A DNA stretch of 64,000 nucleotides. It comes from Arcicella sp034519515 (GTDB taxonomy: Bacteria; Bacteroidota; Bacteroidia; Cytophagales; Spirosomataceae). The stretch covers positions 55,923-119,922 of the forward strand of contig JAXHOK010000033.1 of assembly GCA_034519515.1 (NCBI GenBank), written 5' to 3'. This document shows positions 29,499 through 38,627 of this stretch, one piece after another. The notes below the pieces were generated by a model. It had not been told where the DNA came from. It ran no database searches and saw nothing but the letters and a program-made list of their open reading frames with translations. Positions within the stretch are counted from its first letter, which is position 1, and each line of letters opens with the position of its first letter. The position numbers were made by a program, and so were the translations under genes.

Positions 29499-30429
29499 AT
29501 GCCAAAAATTTTTGATAACGGGAGGGGCTGGTTTTGTGCCAAGTTCATTAGCTGACAGATTATTACTTGATGAAAACAATTTTATTGTAGTGATTGATAA
29601 TCTATTAACTGGGTATAAGAAAAACTTATCATCACCACAGAATAAAAACTATCATTTTATTAAATGCGATGCAAATAATTACAGGGATTTGTCGGCAGTA
29701 ATGCTGTCTTATAAATTTGATTACGTATTTCATTATGCAGCAGTAGTTGGAGTGAAACGTACTTTGGCAAATCCTTTGATGGTATTGGAAGATATTAAAG
29801 GGATTGAAAATGTATTGAATCTTGCCAAAAATACGGGAGTGAAAAGAGTTTTTTACTCGTCTTCATCAGAAGTATATGGTGAACCCGTTGAATTTCCACA
29901 GAACGAACATACAACACCTTTGAATTCTAAATTACCTTATGCAATAGTCAAAAATATTGGTGAGGCATTTATGAAGTCTTTTAAATTGGAACATGATTTA
30001 GATTATACAATATTTAGATTTTTCAATACTTATGGGCCTAAGCAAAGTTCTGATTTTGTGATGTCCAAATTTGCTAAAAATGCACTTAATGATAAGGATA
30101 TTACAATTTATGGTGATGGTTCTCAAACCAGAACATTTTGTTATATTGATGACAATCTGGATGCAACGGTCAAGATATTGAATGATAACTTGGAAGTTAA
30201 TGATGTAATTAATTTGGGTTCGGGTATTGAGACCAGTATATTGGATTTGGCAAAATTGATTATTGAAACAACTAATTCTAAGTCAAAGATTGTTCATCTT
30301 CCCGCATTGGAAGAAGGAGACATGACCAGAAGAATGCCTGATAACACTAAAATGAAACAAATACTTGGAAGAGATTTACTTCCTTTGAAGGAAGGCTTGA
30401 ATAAAGTTCTTGTTCATTTCCAAAAATAA
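29499..30429 (+). pseudogene. NAD-dependent nucleotide-sugar epimerase/dehydratase; one-base shift at the N-terminus
   Basis: The protein is an extended SDR of about 310 residues: glycine motif ITGGAGF, HYAAVVGVKRTLANP, the catalytic SSSEVYG and YAIVK (YxxxK), and GDGSQTRTFCYIDD. The family includes UDP-glucose 4-epimerase and UDP-xylose synthase types; specificity is open. ATG 29499 gives MPKI, and then one extra T in the TTTTT run at 29509 breaks the link to LITGGAGF; without it the frame is open to 30429. The frame as written starts only at a TTG, 29512. It has its own promoter and precedes the initiating transferase. Confidence 0.8.
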
Positions 30430-30449
30430 TTACTTCTATTTCCGAAAAT

Positions 30450-31602
30450 ATGGATATTTCATACTCAACGCTTAGCATGATTGCTATTGTACTTTTTGTT
30501 TGTATCGGTATATCATTTATCGTTAATCAATTTCTTCTTAAAAATGCCTCTTCATTTGGAAAAAATAAAGGAGGAGAGCAGGTTAGATGGGCATCGGCAG
30601 CGAAGCCTCCTGTTGGTGGTATGTCCTTTTATGTCGTCTTGGTAATAGCAATTTTGGGACTATCACTATCATTTAATACTTCAGTTTCGTGGTCTTTTGT
30701 AAGTTTGTTTGTTGGGGTTGCATTACCAGTAACTGTAGGGATTCTTTGTGGGACTTGCTGACGATAGCTATCCTACAAGTCCACTTATTAAATTTATTGG
30801 GCAGTTTTCCTGTGCAGGGCTTTTTCTTTTTGGCTGGAGTTGTAATACCAATTAGTGATAATAACGTATTGTAAATCATTGGTTTACGGTTACTTGGGTA
30901 GTCGGCATGATGAATTCTATCAATATGCTGGATAATATGGATGGCATTGTTTCTTCGGTTTCTTTGGTGTCGTTGGGTTTGGCTTTGATGATTATTTTTA
31001 GTTCGGGAAGTCAGAATTTGATGGACATTATTTTGATTACGGCAGTTGCTGGGGCTTTGATTGGCTTTCTGTTTTTTAATTGGAATCCCGCTAAAATTTA
31101 TATGGGTGATACGGGGAGTCAGTTTTTAGGGGCTTTTTTGTCTTGGGTAAGTATTCAATATTTTTGGCAGTTTCGTGATTTTTCGGCAGGTGGCATTCAA
31201 GTAAAACAATTTTTGATTCCTGCTTTGGCTTTCATTGTCCCATTGATTGATACAGTAACGGTTACGCTCAGACGTTTGGCTCGTGGCGTGTCACCATTTG
31301 TAGGTGGACGTGACCATACCACGCATCATTTGGCATATTTGGGGATTAAAGATAAAAATGTGGTGAGAATCATGATTGGGATTTCTATCGTATCTGCTTT
31401 AATTGCAATCAATATTTTACCCGTTTTAAATTCTTCGGAGTGGCATTGGTCATTCTCTTTGGCAACTATTATTTATTATTTAATTATATTTTTTGGGATG
31501 CAATACTTTTATGAGGTGGCTAAACAAAGAAATATTCAGTCGAAAGAAGTAGAGCGTGAGGAAGTTATGAGAATAGAGGGATATGATGAAGTGTTGAATT
31601 GA
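30450..31602 (+). pseudogene. Polyprenyl-phosphate HexNAc-1-phosphate transferase (WecA/TagO/MraY family), two shifts
   Basis: This integral membrane enzyme would start the repeat unit by moving a sugar phosphate from UDP to undecaprenyl phosphate. The first piece carries AKPPVGGMSF; then an extra G near 30752 breaks LCGLADDS, the DDxxD-like site, and a second shift near 30872 precedes NHWFTVTWVVGMMNSINMLD, NMDG. The rest is open and has NWNPAKIYMGDTGSQFLGA and the HHLAYLG loop, both diagnostic. With corrections it is about 383 residues. This is the last broken gene of the locus. Confidence 0.85.
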
Positions 31603-31660
31603 TTGGGAGGGTTTAGGTGATTGGGGTTAGAATGAAATAGTAAATGACCATTTTGGATTT

Positions 31661-31698
31661 AGTAAAAAACTCCTTGAGAATTCAAGGAGTTTTTTACT
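31661..31698. terminator. Bidirectional terminator between convergent genes
   Basis: A perfect 17-bp stem (AGTAAAAAACTCCTTGA and its complement) with a 4-base loop separates the WecA-like gene from the DinB gene on the other strand; A and T tracts flank both sides. Confidence 0.85.
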
Positions 31699-31707
31699 GA
31701 GTAGGTT

Positions 31708-32190
31708 TTATCCTTTGGTGCGTAACATAATATTCTTCAGATATGAAATTTCTCCTAAATGAGAACTTTCATGAAGGAAAAAAGTCCAGATTTGGATGCC
31801 TACAGTTGTGCCAAAAGGTAGTTTAAATGGACTTTCAGAATCCCATTGTTCTTGGGTTAGATTGGTCAATAATTCTATAATTCTGTCCCCTCTTTTCTGA
31901 AATATAGCCACGGATTCATTGATTGGCGGGAACATTTCGTTAGGTTGTAGTGGGGTGCCTGGGGCAAAAATAAGTCGCTCGTTGTCGATAGATTCCAATT
32001 TCTCAGAAGGGTTCAATAACTTGATGATAGTATTGCGGACAAATGCCAAATGCCCAACTTCCCAAGCAAAGTGATTTACTTTGTCGTAGGGACGAAAGAA
32101 AACCTCGTCACCAGAGAAATTCTCCGAAATTTTTGTCAATCTTTTACTATTGCTGGCAAAGCCTTGTTGCATAAGTGGGATAATGTTCAC
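31708..32190 (-). CDS. DinB family protein
   Basis: The 160-residue four-helix protein has the DinB/YfiT metal-site pattern: NHFAWEVGHLAF with one His, and HESSHLGEISYL near the C-terminus with two more. Family members act as metal-dependent hydrolases or bacillithiol-type transferases, or have unknown roles. It lies downstream of the GNAT gene on the same strand, 46 bases away. No substrate can be named. Confidence 0.8.
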   Translation of the reverse strand: MNIIPLMQQGFASNSKRLTKISENFSGDEVFFRPYDKVNHFAWEVGHLAFVRNTIIKLLNPSEKLESIDNERLIFAPGTPLQPNEMFPPINESVAIFQKRGDRIIELLTNLTQEQWDSESPFKLPFGTTVGIQIWTFFLHESSHLGEISYLKNIMLRTKG

Positions 32191-32236
32191 GTGCTTAGTT
32201 TTATGTGTTTGGTAAAATTAATCTTTGAAAATCGAA

Positions 32237-32662
32237 TTACTTTTCAAATCTCATACAGAAAACGTCTTCTTTCTCTGCAAAAATTGTAAATGCTAAATTT
32301 TGGTAAAATAATATGGCTCGGGCATTTACTTTTAACACTTCTAATTCAATCTTAGTATTATTTTTGATTAGGTCTTCCAAAATCATTTTTCCAATACCTC
32401 GTTGTTGATAGGGTTTCAGAATCATGATATTGTAGATGAAAAGATAGTCGGTATGAAGTTCAGTTTCAAGATAACCGATAGAAGTTTGAGCGAATTCAAT
32501 TATCTGAAAATTATTAGGATTGAAATGTTCTTGATGAAACTCATATTGGGCTTCCTCATTCCAACCCCAAAGTAGTTCCAGATATTCTAAAAGGACATTT
32601 TTCTTGATTTTGTAAGTTAAATCAAGGTCTTGTGGGATGGCGGTTCGGAGGTTGAAAATCAT
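32237..32662 (-). CDS. GNAT family N-acetyltransferase
   Basis: The 141-residue protein carries the acetyl-CoA-binding motif A as YQQRGIGKMILEDL and ends in the usual ARAILFYQNLAF segment. The substrate is unknown. Its start overlaps the stop of the Gfo/Idh/MocA gene by 4 bases (ATGA), so the two are translationally coupled. Confidence 0.8.
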   Translation of the reverse strand: MIFNLRTAIPQDLDLTYKIKKNVLLEYLELLWGWNEEAQYEFHQEHFNPNNFQIIEFAQTSIGYLETELHTDYLFIYNIMILKPYQQRGIGKMILEDLIKNNTKIELEVLKVNARAILFYQNLAFTIFAEKEDVFCMRFEK

Positions 32663-33747
32663 ATTACTTTCACCTCTTTCCCAGTTTTAGCAGCTTCAAA
32701 AACGGCTGCCATGACTTTCATATCCCGCAATCCTTCTTCGCCAGAAGTTCTCATCGGGCGATTGTTGAGAATATCTCCACAGATACCATCCAACATCAAG
32801 GTTTGATGATGGACAATCGGAAATTTCATTTCTCCTTTTGATGTTTTACCAACCAAAGGACCATAATCAAAGGCTGGGGACATCTCCAAATTACCGTTTT
32901 CGTAACCTACATACAGGCGTTGCACATAAGAATTGTAAGTGGTGGTGTGATTAGAAATTACTCCACTCGGAAATTTCATTTGCCAAAACATCGTTTCTTC
33001 AATGCCATCCACATAAATATCTGGGCGAGTTTTGATGGCTTGGGCAGTTACCGAAATCGGTTCTTCACCCGTGGCGTAACGGGCGGCATTGAGGGCGTAA
33101 ATACCCACGTCCAACATGGGACCGCCACCTGATAATTTAGGAATCATTCGCCAGGCTTTTTTGTCTCTTAATTGAAACCCAAAACTTGATTCAACGAAGG
33201 TTACTTTGCCAAAATCTTTATCCTTTGCCAATCTCATAACTTCATTGGTAAATGGTTCATAATGAAGACGATAGCCGATTGATAAAGTTACTTTGGCTGC
33301 TTTACAAGCCGCAATCATTTCCTCACATTCTTTGACGGAAATTGCCATGGGTTTCTCGCAAATAACGTGTTTTCCCGCTTTGGCAGCCCTCAAGGTAAAC
33401 TCGTGGTGCAGTCCATTCGGGAGTACCACATAGACAACATCAATGTCAGGATTATGGGCTATCTGGTCAAAATTTTGGTAATTATAAATGTTTTTATCGG
33501 GAATATTATATTTCTCTTTCCAGATTTTAGCCTTTTCGGGCGTACCCGTCACGATACCCGCCAAACGGCAATATTGTGTATTGATAAAGGCTGGGGCAAG
33601 GTTATTGGTGGCATAACTACCCAAACCAACGAGGGCGACTCCCAATTTTTTTCCTTCATAAGTATTAGCATTTGTTGAAGAAATCAAAGGAAGTGTAGCA
33701 GAGGCAGCCACGAAAGTTTTTAAGAAATCACGACGGGAGTTTGTCAT
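32659..33747 (-). CDS. Gfo/Idh/MocA family oxidoreductase with Tat signal
   Basis: The N-terminus MTNSRRDFLKTFVAASATL is a twin-arginine signal, so the folded enzyme with its cofactor should be exported. The Rossmann motif ALVGLGSYATNNLAPA, the CEKPMA box and the GGGPMLDVGIYALNAARYAT segment are all family features. The reaction is a NAD(P)-dependent conversion on a sugar or derivative. Length (362 aa) is normal. It leads a minus-strand unit with the GNAT and DinB genes. Confidence 0.85.
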   Translation of the reverse strand: MTNSRRDFLKTFVAASATLPLISSTNANTYEGKKLGVALVGLGSYATNNLAPAFINTQYCRLAGIVTGTPEKAKIWKEKYNIPDKNIYNYQNFDQIAHNPDIDVVYVVLPNGLHHEFTLRAAKAGKHVICEKPMAISVKECEEMIAACKAAKVTLSIGYRLHYEPFTNEVMRLAKDKDFGKVTFVESSFGFQLRDKKAWRMIPKLSGGGPMLDVGIYALNAARYATGEEPISVTAQAIKTRPDIYVDGIEETMFWQMKFPSGVISNHTTTYNSYVQRLYVGYENGNLEMSPAFDYGPLVGKTSKGEMKFPIVHHQTLMLDGICGDILNNRPMRTSGEEGLRDMKVMAAVFEAAKTGKEVKVI

Positions 33748-33858
33748 TTTGAGATTGTTAAATTGATTAGATTTTGCGTAATTTACGAGTAATATTAAAA
33801 CATTGCAACCACAAGTAAGAACTATTAATTATTCTCTATTAATTTCTAAATACTACTG

Positions 33859-34419
33859 ATGAACATTATTTTTACCACTATCACCACCGACACAGAAATC
33901 CAGCAATTATTGGATTTACAACAATTAAATTTGACGAAAAATGTCTCAGAAGACGTTGCTAATGACCAAGGATTTGTAACGGTTGTCCACAATTTTGATT
34001 TGCTTTCACGGATGAATCAAGCCGTACCCCAAATTATCGCCAAAGATGGTGATAAAGTAGTTGGTTACGCTTTGGTAATGCCCGAAAATTTTAGGTTTGA
34101 TGTTCCCGTTTTGACGGCAATGTTTACCATGTTAGATGAATTGGAATATAAAGGAAAACTAATAAAAGATACGAAATACTACGCTATGGGGCAGGTTTGC
34201 GTCGCAGAAGGCTATCGTGGGCAAGGCATTTTTGATGGACTGTATGCCAAACATAAAGAAAATCTTTCCGACCGTTTTGAACTTTGTGTTACCGAAATTG
34301 CCAAGCGAAATTTACGTTCGTTGGCGGCTCATAAACGGGTAGGGTTTGAGATTATCCATGAGTATTTTGATACAACTTATCCTGAATTGTGGGAAGTGGT
34401 GGCTTGGGATTTTAGGTAG
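33859..34419 (+). CDS. GNAT family N-acetyltransferase
   Basis: The 186-residue protein has the motif A equivalent GQVCVAEGYRGQGIFDGLYA and the late segment RNLRSLAAHKRVGFEIIHEY, standard for GNAT enzymes. The substrate is unknown. It stands alone, divergent from the Gfo/Idh/MocA gene, and is followed by a GTGG-type hairpin repeat. Confidence 0.8.
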   Translation: MNIIFTTITTDTEIQQLLDLQQLNLTKNVSEDVANDQGFVTVVHNFDLLSRMNQAVPQIIAKDGDKVVGYALVMPENFRFDVPVLTAMFTMLDELEYKGKLIKDTKYYAMGQVCVAEGYRGQGIFDGLYAKHKENLSDRFELCVTEIAKRNLRSLAAHKRVGFEIIHEYFDTTYPELWEVVAWDFR

Positions 34420-34430
34420 GGGTCGTGGTC

Positions 34431-34448
34431 GTCTGTGGAGACACAGAC
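34431..34448. repeat. GTG-TCTC-CAC hairpin repeat
   Basis: GTCTGTG GAGA CACAGAC forms a 7-bp hairpin with a 4-base loop and has GTGGTC on its left. It belongs to the same family as the elements at 38906-38993, 48640 and 54555. Confidence 0.7.
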
Positions 34449-34470
34449 AACGGCAGGAGTTCTTTACAGT

Positions 34471-34502
34471 CTTGTTTGATAATCAAACGGAAACTATATT
34501 TG
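34471..34502 (+). promoter_or_regulatory. Promoter for the small two-gene unit
   Basis: CTTG at 34471-34474 and TATATTTG at 34495-34502 are separated by 20 bases; the first ATG follows at 34526. Confidence 0.5.
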
Positions 34503-34525
34503 TACCAAAATAAAAATTAACCATT

Positions 34526-34716
34526 ATGGATAGAATCCAAAGTTTACTGATTGATTTGAGAATGAAAAGAGCTACTATTTTTATGTACCTCCGTAATCAG
34601 CAAGAAATGGAGATTTGCAGGATATGGAGAAAACAGATAAGTTACTTGATACACTCAATGAGTTGAATAGAGGTAATGAAACAATAGAAAATCATCTTAA
34701 AAACTTGGGAAAGTAA
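34526..34716 (+). pseudogene. Small protein of about 63 residues, one shift
   Basis: ATG 34526 opens MDRIQSLLIDLRMKRATIFM. Near 34611 one base seems lost, and the next frame gives DLQDMEKTDKLLDTLNELNR and GNETIENHLKNLGK, ending at TAA 34716. Read as written, the frame instead stops after 46 codons. The second half is amphipathic and helical. A good promoter and a 13-base gap to the next gene support it as real. No family was recognised. Confidence 0.45.
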
Positions 34717-34729
34717 TCTCATTAACGAT

Positions 34730-35119
34730 ATGAAAAAGCAAGAATTAATTACCAAATATTTTAACGCTCAAAGTGAGGAAGAAGTCCAAATATCTATTGA
34801 ATTGATGAATGAGGCAATAAAAAATGCAACGCCAGAAGAAAAAGAAACTTTGAAAGCGGTGGTTTATGCTAAGAATGAGATGTTAATTAAAGAATCAAAA
34901 GATTTACTTTCGCAGATTGATAGTATCTTGGCAACGCCTGATTATACGATTAATCTCAATGAATGGGTTACAATGAAGGAATATTCTAAACGATTCAATC
35001 TTTCCACGACTAACGTGGTAACCAATTGGATTAAACGTGGCATCATTCCACAGGATAATATTAGGACTGTGCCGATGCTGAATGGTTTGAAATTGATTAA
35101 AGCAATCAAATATTTGTAA
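34730..35119 (+). CDS. Hypothetical protein with helix-turn-helix-like C-terminus
   Basis: This 129-residue protein has a helical N-terminal half (EEEVQISIELMNEAIKNATP) and a C-terminal part WVTMKEYSKRFNLSTTNVVT followed by NWIKRGIIP, which reads like a MerR/excisionase-type winged helix that recognises DNA. It follows the small ORF by 13 bases and probably shares its promoter. A regulator or antitoxin-like role is possible but not shown. Confidence 0.6.
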   Translation: MKKQELITKYFNAQSEEEVQISIELMNEAIKNATPEEKETLKAVVYAKNEMLIKESKDLLSQIDSILATPDYTINLNEWVTMKEYSKRFNLSTTNVVTNWIKRGIIPQDNIRTVPMLNGLKLIKAIKYL

Positions 35120-35131
35120 ATGTATTTAACT

Positions 35132-35198
35132 ACTCATGGCATGACTCCATTCGTAAACTATCAATAATTAGCATAGTCCTACCAGTCATGCCATGAGT
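35132..35198. repeat. Inverted repeat with 15-bp perfect arms
   Basis: ACTCATGGCATGACT at 35132-35146 is repeated as its exact complement at 35184-35198 across 37 bases. It follows the helix-turn-helix gene and precedes the DinB-like gene. The layout resembles the 38906-38993 element, but the arms differ. Confidence 0.85.
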
Positions 35199-35211
35199 TT
35201 TCACAACAAAC

Positions 35212-35766
35212 ATGAAAATTACCAGAAAAACCCTCTTAAAAACCCTAACGGCAGGATTAATAACGCTCCCAAGTTTTGGAAAAAGACAAATCGAAAAAGA
35301 CCTTTTGGGTTTTAAAGCTGAATTTGCTGATGCTTGGAAACGCTCTGAGGAATATACGCTCACGGTTTTTAACCAAATGCCCGAAGCGAAATTAGGGTTT
35401 AAATATACCGATGAATCGTTTTCTTTCAGAACACAATTTGTGCATTGTATTATCTACACGGCTGCTCAACTGACGGGCAGACTTTCCATTCCAAATCCTT
35501 ACGAAAAAACGCCTCCTTCTTTTTGGGCGAAATTATCAAAGAGTGACATGGAAAATGAATTGCGTAAATTTTATGCGTGGGTGCAAAAAGTTGTGGACGA
35601 GACAAAACCCGAAATCCTCTTAAAATCAGAGGATTATGCGGGGGGAAGTTTGCCGATTTGGCGGTTTTTTTATGCCATGGAAAACCATATTATTCACCAC
35701 CGTGGGCAAGCCATTTGTTATTTACGGCTGAATGAGGTTATTCCAGAAGGGTATGTGGGTTGGTGA
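35212..35766 (+). CDS. DinB family protein with exported N-terminus
   Basis: The product (184 aa) starts MKITRKTLLKTLTAGLITLP, a short signal-like segment, followed by a DinB four-helix core: TQFVHCIIYTAAQLTG provides the first His and ENHIIHHRGQAICYLR the other two. It resembles DinB proteins of Bacteroidota that were given a signal peptide. A metal-dependent activity outside the cytoplasm is inferred; nothing points to a substrate. It is unrelated in sequence detail to the DinB gene at 31.7 kb. Confidence 0.75.
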   Translation: MKITRKTLLKTLTAGLITLPSFGKRQIEKDLLGFKAEFADAWKRSEEYTLTVFNQMPEAKLGFKYTDESFSFRTQFVHCIIYTAAQLTGRLSIPNPYEKTPPSFWAKLSKSDMENELRKFYAWVQKVVDETKPEILLKSEDYAGGSLPIWRFFYAMENHIIHHRGQAICYLRLNEVIPEGYVGW

Positions 35767-35828
35767 TTTTGAGGAGGAAGGAAAATTGAAATTAAGGGAA
35801 GTTGTAAATGAAATTGTGTTGTGTTTAA

Positions 35829-35889
35829 GTCCCGTAGGGACGCTATTTAAAAACTTGGGACACCGTCCCAAGCCAACAAGGGATGTCCC
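35829..35889. repeat. GGGAC/GTCCC palindrome cluster
   Basis: Three short palindromes follow one another: GTCCCGTAGGGAC at 35829-35841, CTTGGGACACCGTCCCAAG at 35854-35872 and GGGATGTCCC at 35880-35889. All share the GTCCC core, as expected for a REP-like cluster. Confidence 0.8.
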
Positions 35890-35914
35890 GTTGAGACAAA
35901 TTACAAGATACTTT

Positions 35915-35965
35915 CAAAACAAAAAATCATTTAGCGAAAATTCGCTAAATGATTTTTTTGTTTTG
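35915..35965. terminator. Long terminator hairpin
   Basis: About 24 bp of near-perfect stem (core TCATTTAGCGAA/TTCGCTAAATGA) with a 2-base loop and A/T tails closes the DinB transcription unit. Confidence 0.8.
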
Positions 35966-36215
35966 AATAAACATATATTCTTTTGAATTTAGAAGCATTT
36001 TCAAAATAAAATCTAATTAATTTAATTATTTAAAGAATTATCTTCTGAATTATTGCGTTTTACAAAAAATTATAATTGGCGAAAGGGTATATTTTTAAAA
36101 TAATATTTGGTGAATACTTGTTTCTAACAAATAAATGACTTTATATTTACTAAGAAACGATAATTAAATAGCGGAAATTCGCTAAACATAAAAATACTAA
36201 AATTCCATTATTCCA
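35966..36215 (+). promoter_or_regulatory. AT-rich leader of ilvD
   Basis: This 250-base leader contains a possible -7-like TATATTTA at 36142-36149 with a TTG 21 bases upstream, and GCGAAATTCGC-like short repeats near 36171. No leader peptide rich in Ile, Val or Leu and no known riboswitch was recognised. Confidence 0.3.
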
Positions 36216-37898
36216 ATGAGTCAAGAACTGAACAAATTTAGCCGTACCCTTACCCAAGAAATAACCAATCCTGCTGCCAAAGCCATGTTGTACGGCATTG
36301 GATTGAGCCAAGAAGATATGCAAAAAGCCCAAATTGGTATCGCCAGTACAGGTTATGAAGGAAATACTTGCAATATGCACTTGAACGGACTATCGGTTCA
36401 TGTGAAAAAAGGGATTCAAGAAAATGGAATGGTGGGTTTGATTTTTCATACCATCGGGGTTTCGGACGGTATGACCAACGGAAATAATGGAATGCGTTAT
36501 TCGTTGCCTTCTCGTGATTTGATTGCCGATTCTATTGAAGACGTGGTCGGGGCTCAGTGGTATGATGGCGTGATTGCGGTGGTGGGTTGCGATAAAAATA
36601 TGCCTGGGGCGATGATGGCAATTGCCCGTTTGAACCGTCCTGCGATGTTGGTTTATGGCGGAACGATTCGCACGGGAGAATATAAGGGTAAAAAGTTGGA
36701 CATTATTTCGGCTTTTGAGGCTTTGGGACAAAAATTTGCGGGTACAATTTCCGATGAAGATTACGAAGGCGTAATCAAAAATGCCATTCCTGGGGCGGGT
36801 GCTTGCGGAGGAATGTACACCGCCAACACGATGGCGAGTTCGATGGAGGCAATGGGTTTGACTTTGCCCAATTCTTCCACCTATCCTGCCACCCACGAAG
36901 GCAAAAAAGCCGAATGTTTGGCGATTGGGGCGGCAATGAAAAATATGTTGGAGAAAAATATTACGCCAAAAGACATCATGACTCGTAAGGCTTTCGAGAA
37001 CGCCATGACTGTTGTGATGGCAATGGGCGGTTCGACCAATGCCGTGTTGCATTATTTGGCAATTGCTCACGCTGCCGATGTTGAATTCACGTTGGCGGAT
37101 GTGCAGATGATTTCGGACAGAGTGCCATTATTATCAGATTTGAAGCCTTCAGGAAAATATTATATGGAAGATATGCTTGCCATTGGAGGCGTGCCAGCGG
37201 TGATGAAATATCTGTTGAGCGTTGGATTACTGCACGGTGATTGCATGACAATTACGGGAAAAACGATTGTCGAAAACTTGGCAGATGTGCCAAATTTGGA
37301 TTTTGAGGCACAAAAAATCATTTCCCCCATCGAAAAACCATTGAAGCCAACGGGACATTTGCAGATACTATATGGCAATTTGGCAACCGAGGGTGCAGTG
37401 GCAAAAATTACGGGTAAAGAAGGTGAAAAATTTGAAGGCGTTGCCAAAGTTTGTGAGCGTGAAGAGGAAGTAATTGAGTTTTTGGAACGTGGCGAAATTA
37501 AGGAAGGACAGGTTATTGTGATCAGAAATGAAGGACCAAAAGGCGGGCCAGGAATGCCCGAAATGTTGAAACCAACTTCGGCGGTGATGGGTGCAGGTTT
37601 GGGAAATAAAGTAGCCATGATTACGGACGGACGTTTTTCGGGAGGTACGCACGGCTTCGTGGTTGGACACGTTTCGCCCGAAGCACAGGCAGGGGGAAAT
37701 ATTGGCTTGGTAAAAGACGGTGATTTGATTACAATTGATGCAGGAAATAACATTCTCCACGTCCACGTTTCAGACGAAGAATTGGCAGAAAGACGTAAAC
37801 TTTGGAAACCGATTGAGCCAGAATTTAATAAAGGGATTTTGAAAAAATATATTAAGAATGTGAGTTCAGCGAGTTTGGGGTGTGTTACTGATTTGTAA
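36216..37898 (+). CDS. ilvD: Dihydroxy-acid dehydratase
   Basis: IlvD dehydrates 2,3-dihydroxy-isovalerate and -methylvalerate to the keto acids used for valine, isoleucine and leucine. The iron-sulfur cysteines are in EGNTCNMHL, GCDKNMPGAMMA and GAGACGGMYTANTMASSM, consistent with the [2Fe-2S] enzyme. The C-terminal ITDGRFSGGTHGFVVGHVSP is a strong signature. At 560 residues it is full length. The stop TAA abuts the ATG of the next gene, which is unrelated to amino-acid synthesis. Confidence 0.95.
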   Translation: MSQELNKFSRTLTQEITNPAAKAMLYGIGLSQEDMQKAQIGIASTGYEGNTCNMHLNGLSVHVKKGIQENGMVGLIFHTIGVSDGMTNGNNGMRYSLPSRDLIADSIEDVVGAQWYDGVIAVVGCDKNMPGAMMAIARLNRPAMLVYGGTIRTGEYKGKKLDIISAFEALGQKFAGTISDEDYEGVIKNAIPGAGACGGMYTANTMASSMEAMGLTLPNSSTYPATHEGKKAECLAIGAAMKNMLEKNITPKDIMTRKAFENAMTVVMAMGGSTNAVLHYLAIAHAADVEFTLADVQMISDRVPLLSDLKPSGKYYMEDMLAIGGVPAVMKYLLSVGLLHGDCMTITGKTIVENLADVPNLDFEAQKIISPIEKPLKPTGHLQILYGNLATEGAVAKITGKEGEKFEGVAKVCEREEEVIEFLERGEIKEGQVIVIRNEGPKGGPGMPEMLKPTSAVMGAGLGNKVAMITDGRFSGGTHGFVVGHVSPEAQAGGNIGLVKDGDLITIDAGNNILHVHVSDEELAERRKLWKPIEPEFNKGILKKYIKNVSSASLGCVTDL

Positions 37899-38477
37899 AT
37901 GGAAAAACCGAATTTATATATCATTGCGGGGTGTAATGGAGCTGGAAAAACAACGGCTTCGCTTACTATTTTACCCGAAATTTTACACTGTTCAGAGTTT
38001 GTAAATGCTGATGCTATTGCGGCAGGTTTGTCACCTTTTCATCCTGAAAATGTGGCAATTGAGGCAGGAAAGTTGATGTTGAAAAGGATTGATTTTCTGA
38101 TAGAATCTCAAAAAGATTTTGCTATTGAAACCACTTTATCATCCAAAAATCATTTACAAACTATCAAAAAAGCCCAAGAACAAGGTTTTGAGATTACTTT
38201 ATTGTTTTTCTGGTTAAACAGCGTAGAATTAGCGAAGGAAAGAGTAAAAATCAGAGTTTCAAAAGGCGGACACAACATTCCACAAGAAATAATTGCCCGA
38301 AGGTATGAGAGAGGTTTGGAGAATTTGGAGAGATATTGTGCCTTGTGCAACGATTGGTTCGTGTACGATAATTCAAATAATTTATCAGAACTTATCATGG
38401 ATGGAAATTTTCAAAACAAGACTATTTACAACGAAGAAACATTTAAAAAGATGAAGCAATATGAAAACAAAGCATGA
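37899..38477 (+). CDS. Zeta-toxin-like P-loop kinase
   Basis: The 192-residue protein has a Walker A motif (AGCNGAGKTTASLTILPE) and the zeta-toxin pattern of a later acidic and arginine-containing lid (IPQEIIARRYERGLENLERY). Zeta toxins phosphorylate UDP-N-acetylglucosamine and block cell-wall synthesis; many chromosomal relatives have other or unknown targets. The ATG follows the ilvD stop with no gap, so it is read with ilvD. The classical epsilon antitoxin is not upstream. A 50-residue gene overlaps its end and is a candidate partner. Confidence 0.75.
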   Translation: MEKPNLYIIAGCNGAGKTTASLTILPEILHCSEFVNADAIAAGLSPFHPENVAIEAGKLMLKRIDFLIESQKDFAIETTLSSKNHLQTIKKAQEQGFEITLLFFWLNSVELAKERVKIRVSKGGHNIPQEIIARRYERGLENLERYCALCNDWFVYDNSNNLSELIMDGNFQNKTIYNEETFKKMKQYENKA

Positions 38478-38613
38478 AGTTTTAAGAGAAAAATTCACTT
38501 TCGGAATCAATTTAGCCATTCAAAGAATGATTGAACGGAGTAAGAAATTGGATGAAAATATTGTGATTTCAAAAGATGACAAAGTTTTGATTATTAGGGC
38601 TTTGGAGTTGTGA
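38461..38613 (+). CDS. 50-residue protein overlapping the zeta-like gene
   Basis: ATG 38461 opens MKTKHEVLREKFTFGINLAI and the frame ends at TGA 38613 (...VISKDDKVLIIRALEL). It overlaps the zeta-like stop by 17 bases in another frame, which suggests translational coupling. The peptide is basic and helical and may be an antitoxin or accessory factor; no family was recognised. It is too short for common ORF cut-offs but has a good start context and continues the operon. Confidence 0.55.
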   Translation: MKTKHEVLREKFTFGINLAIQRMIERSKKLDENIVISKDDKVLIIRALEL

Positions 38614-38627
38614 AATATTTGATAAGA

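Noticed and set aside
16373..31602. Natural decay of the whole polysaccharide cluster
   Set aside because: Damage is almost only one-base indels with motifs intact, which fits sequence error better; kept as a testable question in the findings.
34420..34730. Small RNA or riboswitch
   Set aside because: The hairpin is a member of the dispersed repeat family and the rest is explained by a promoter and a small coding frame.
36390..37070. 226-residue frame antisense to ilvD, and a 254-residue frame at 37160-37924
   Set aside because: Both lie wholly over the well-conserved ilvD gene and have no family features; they are shadows caused by its codon use.
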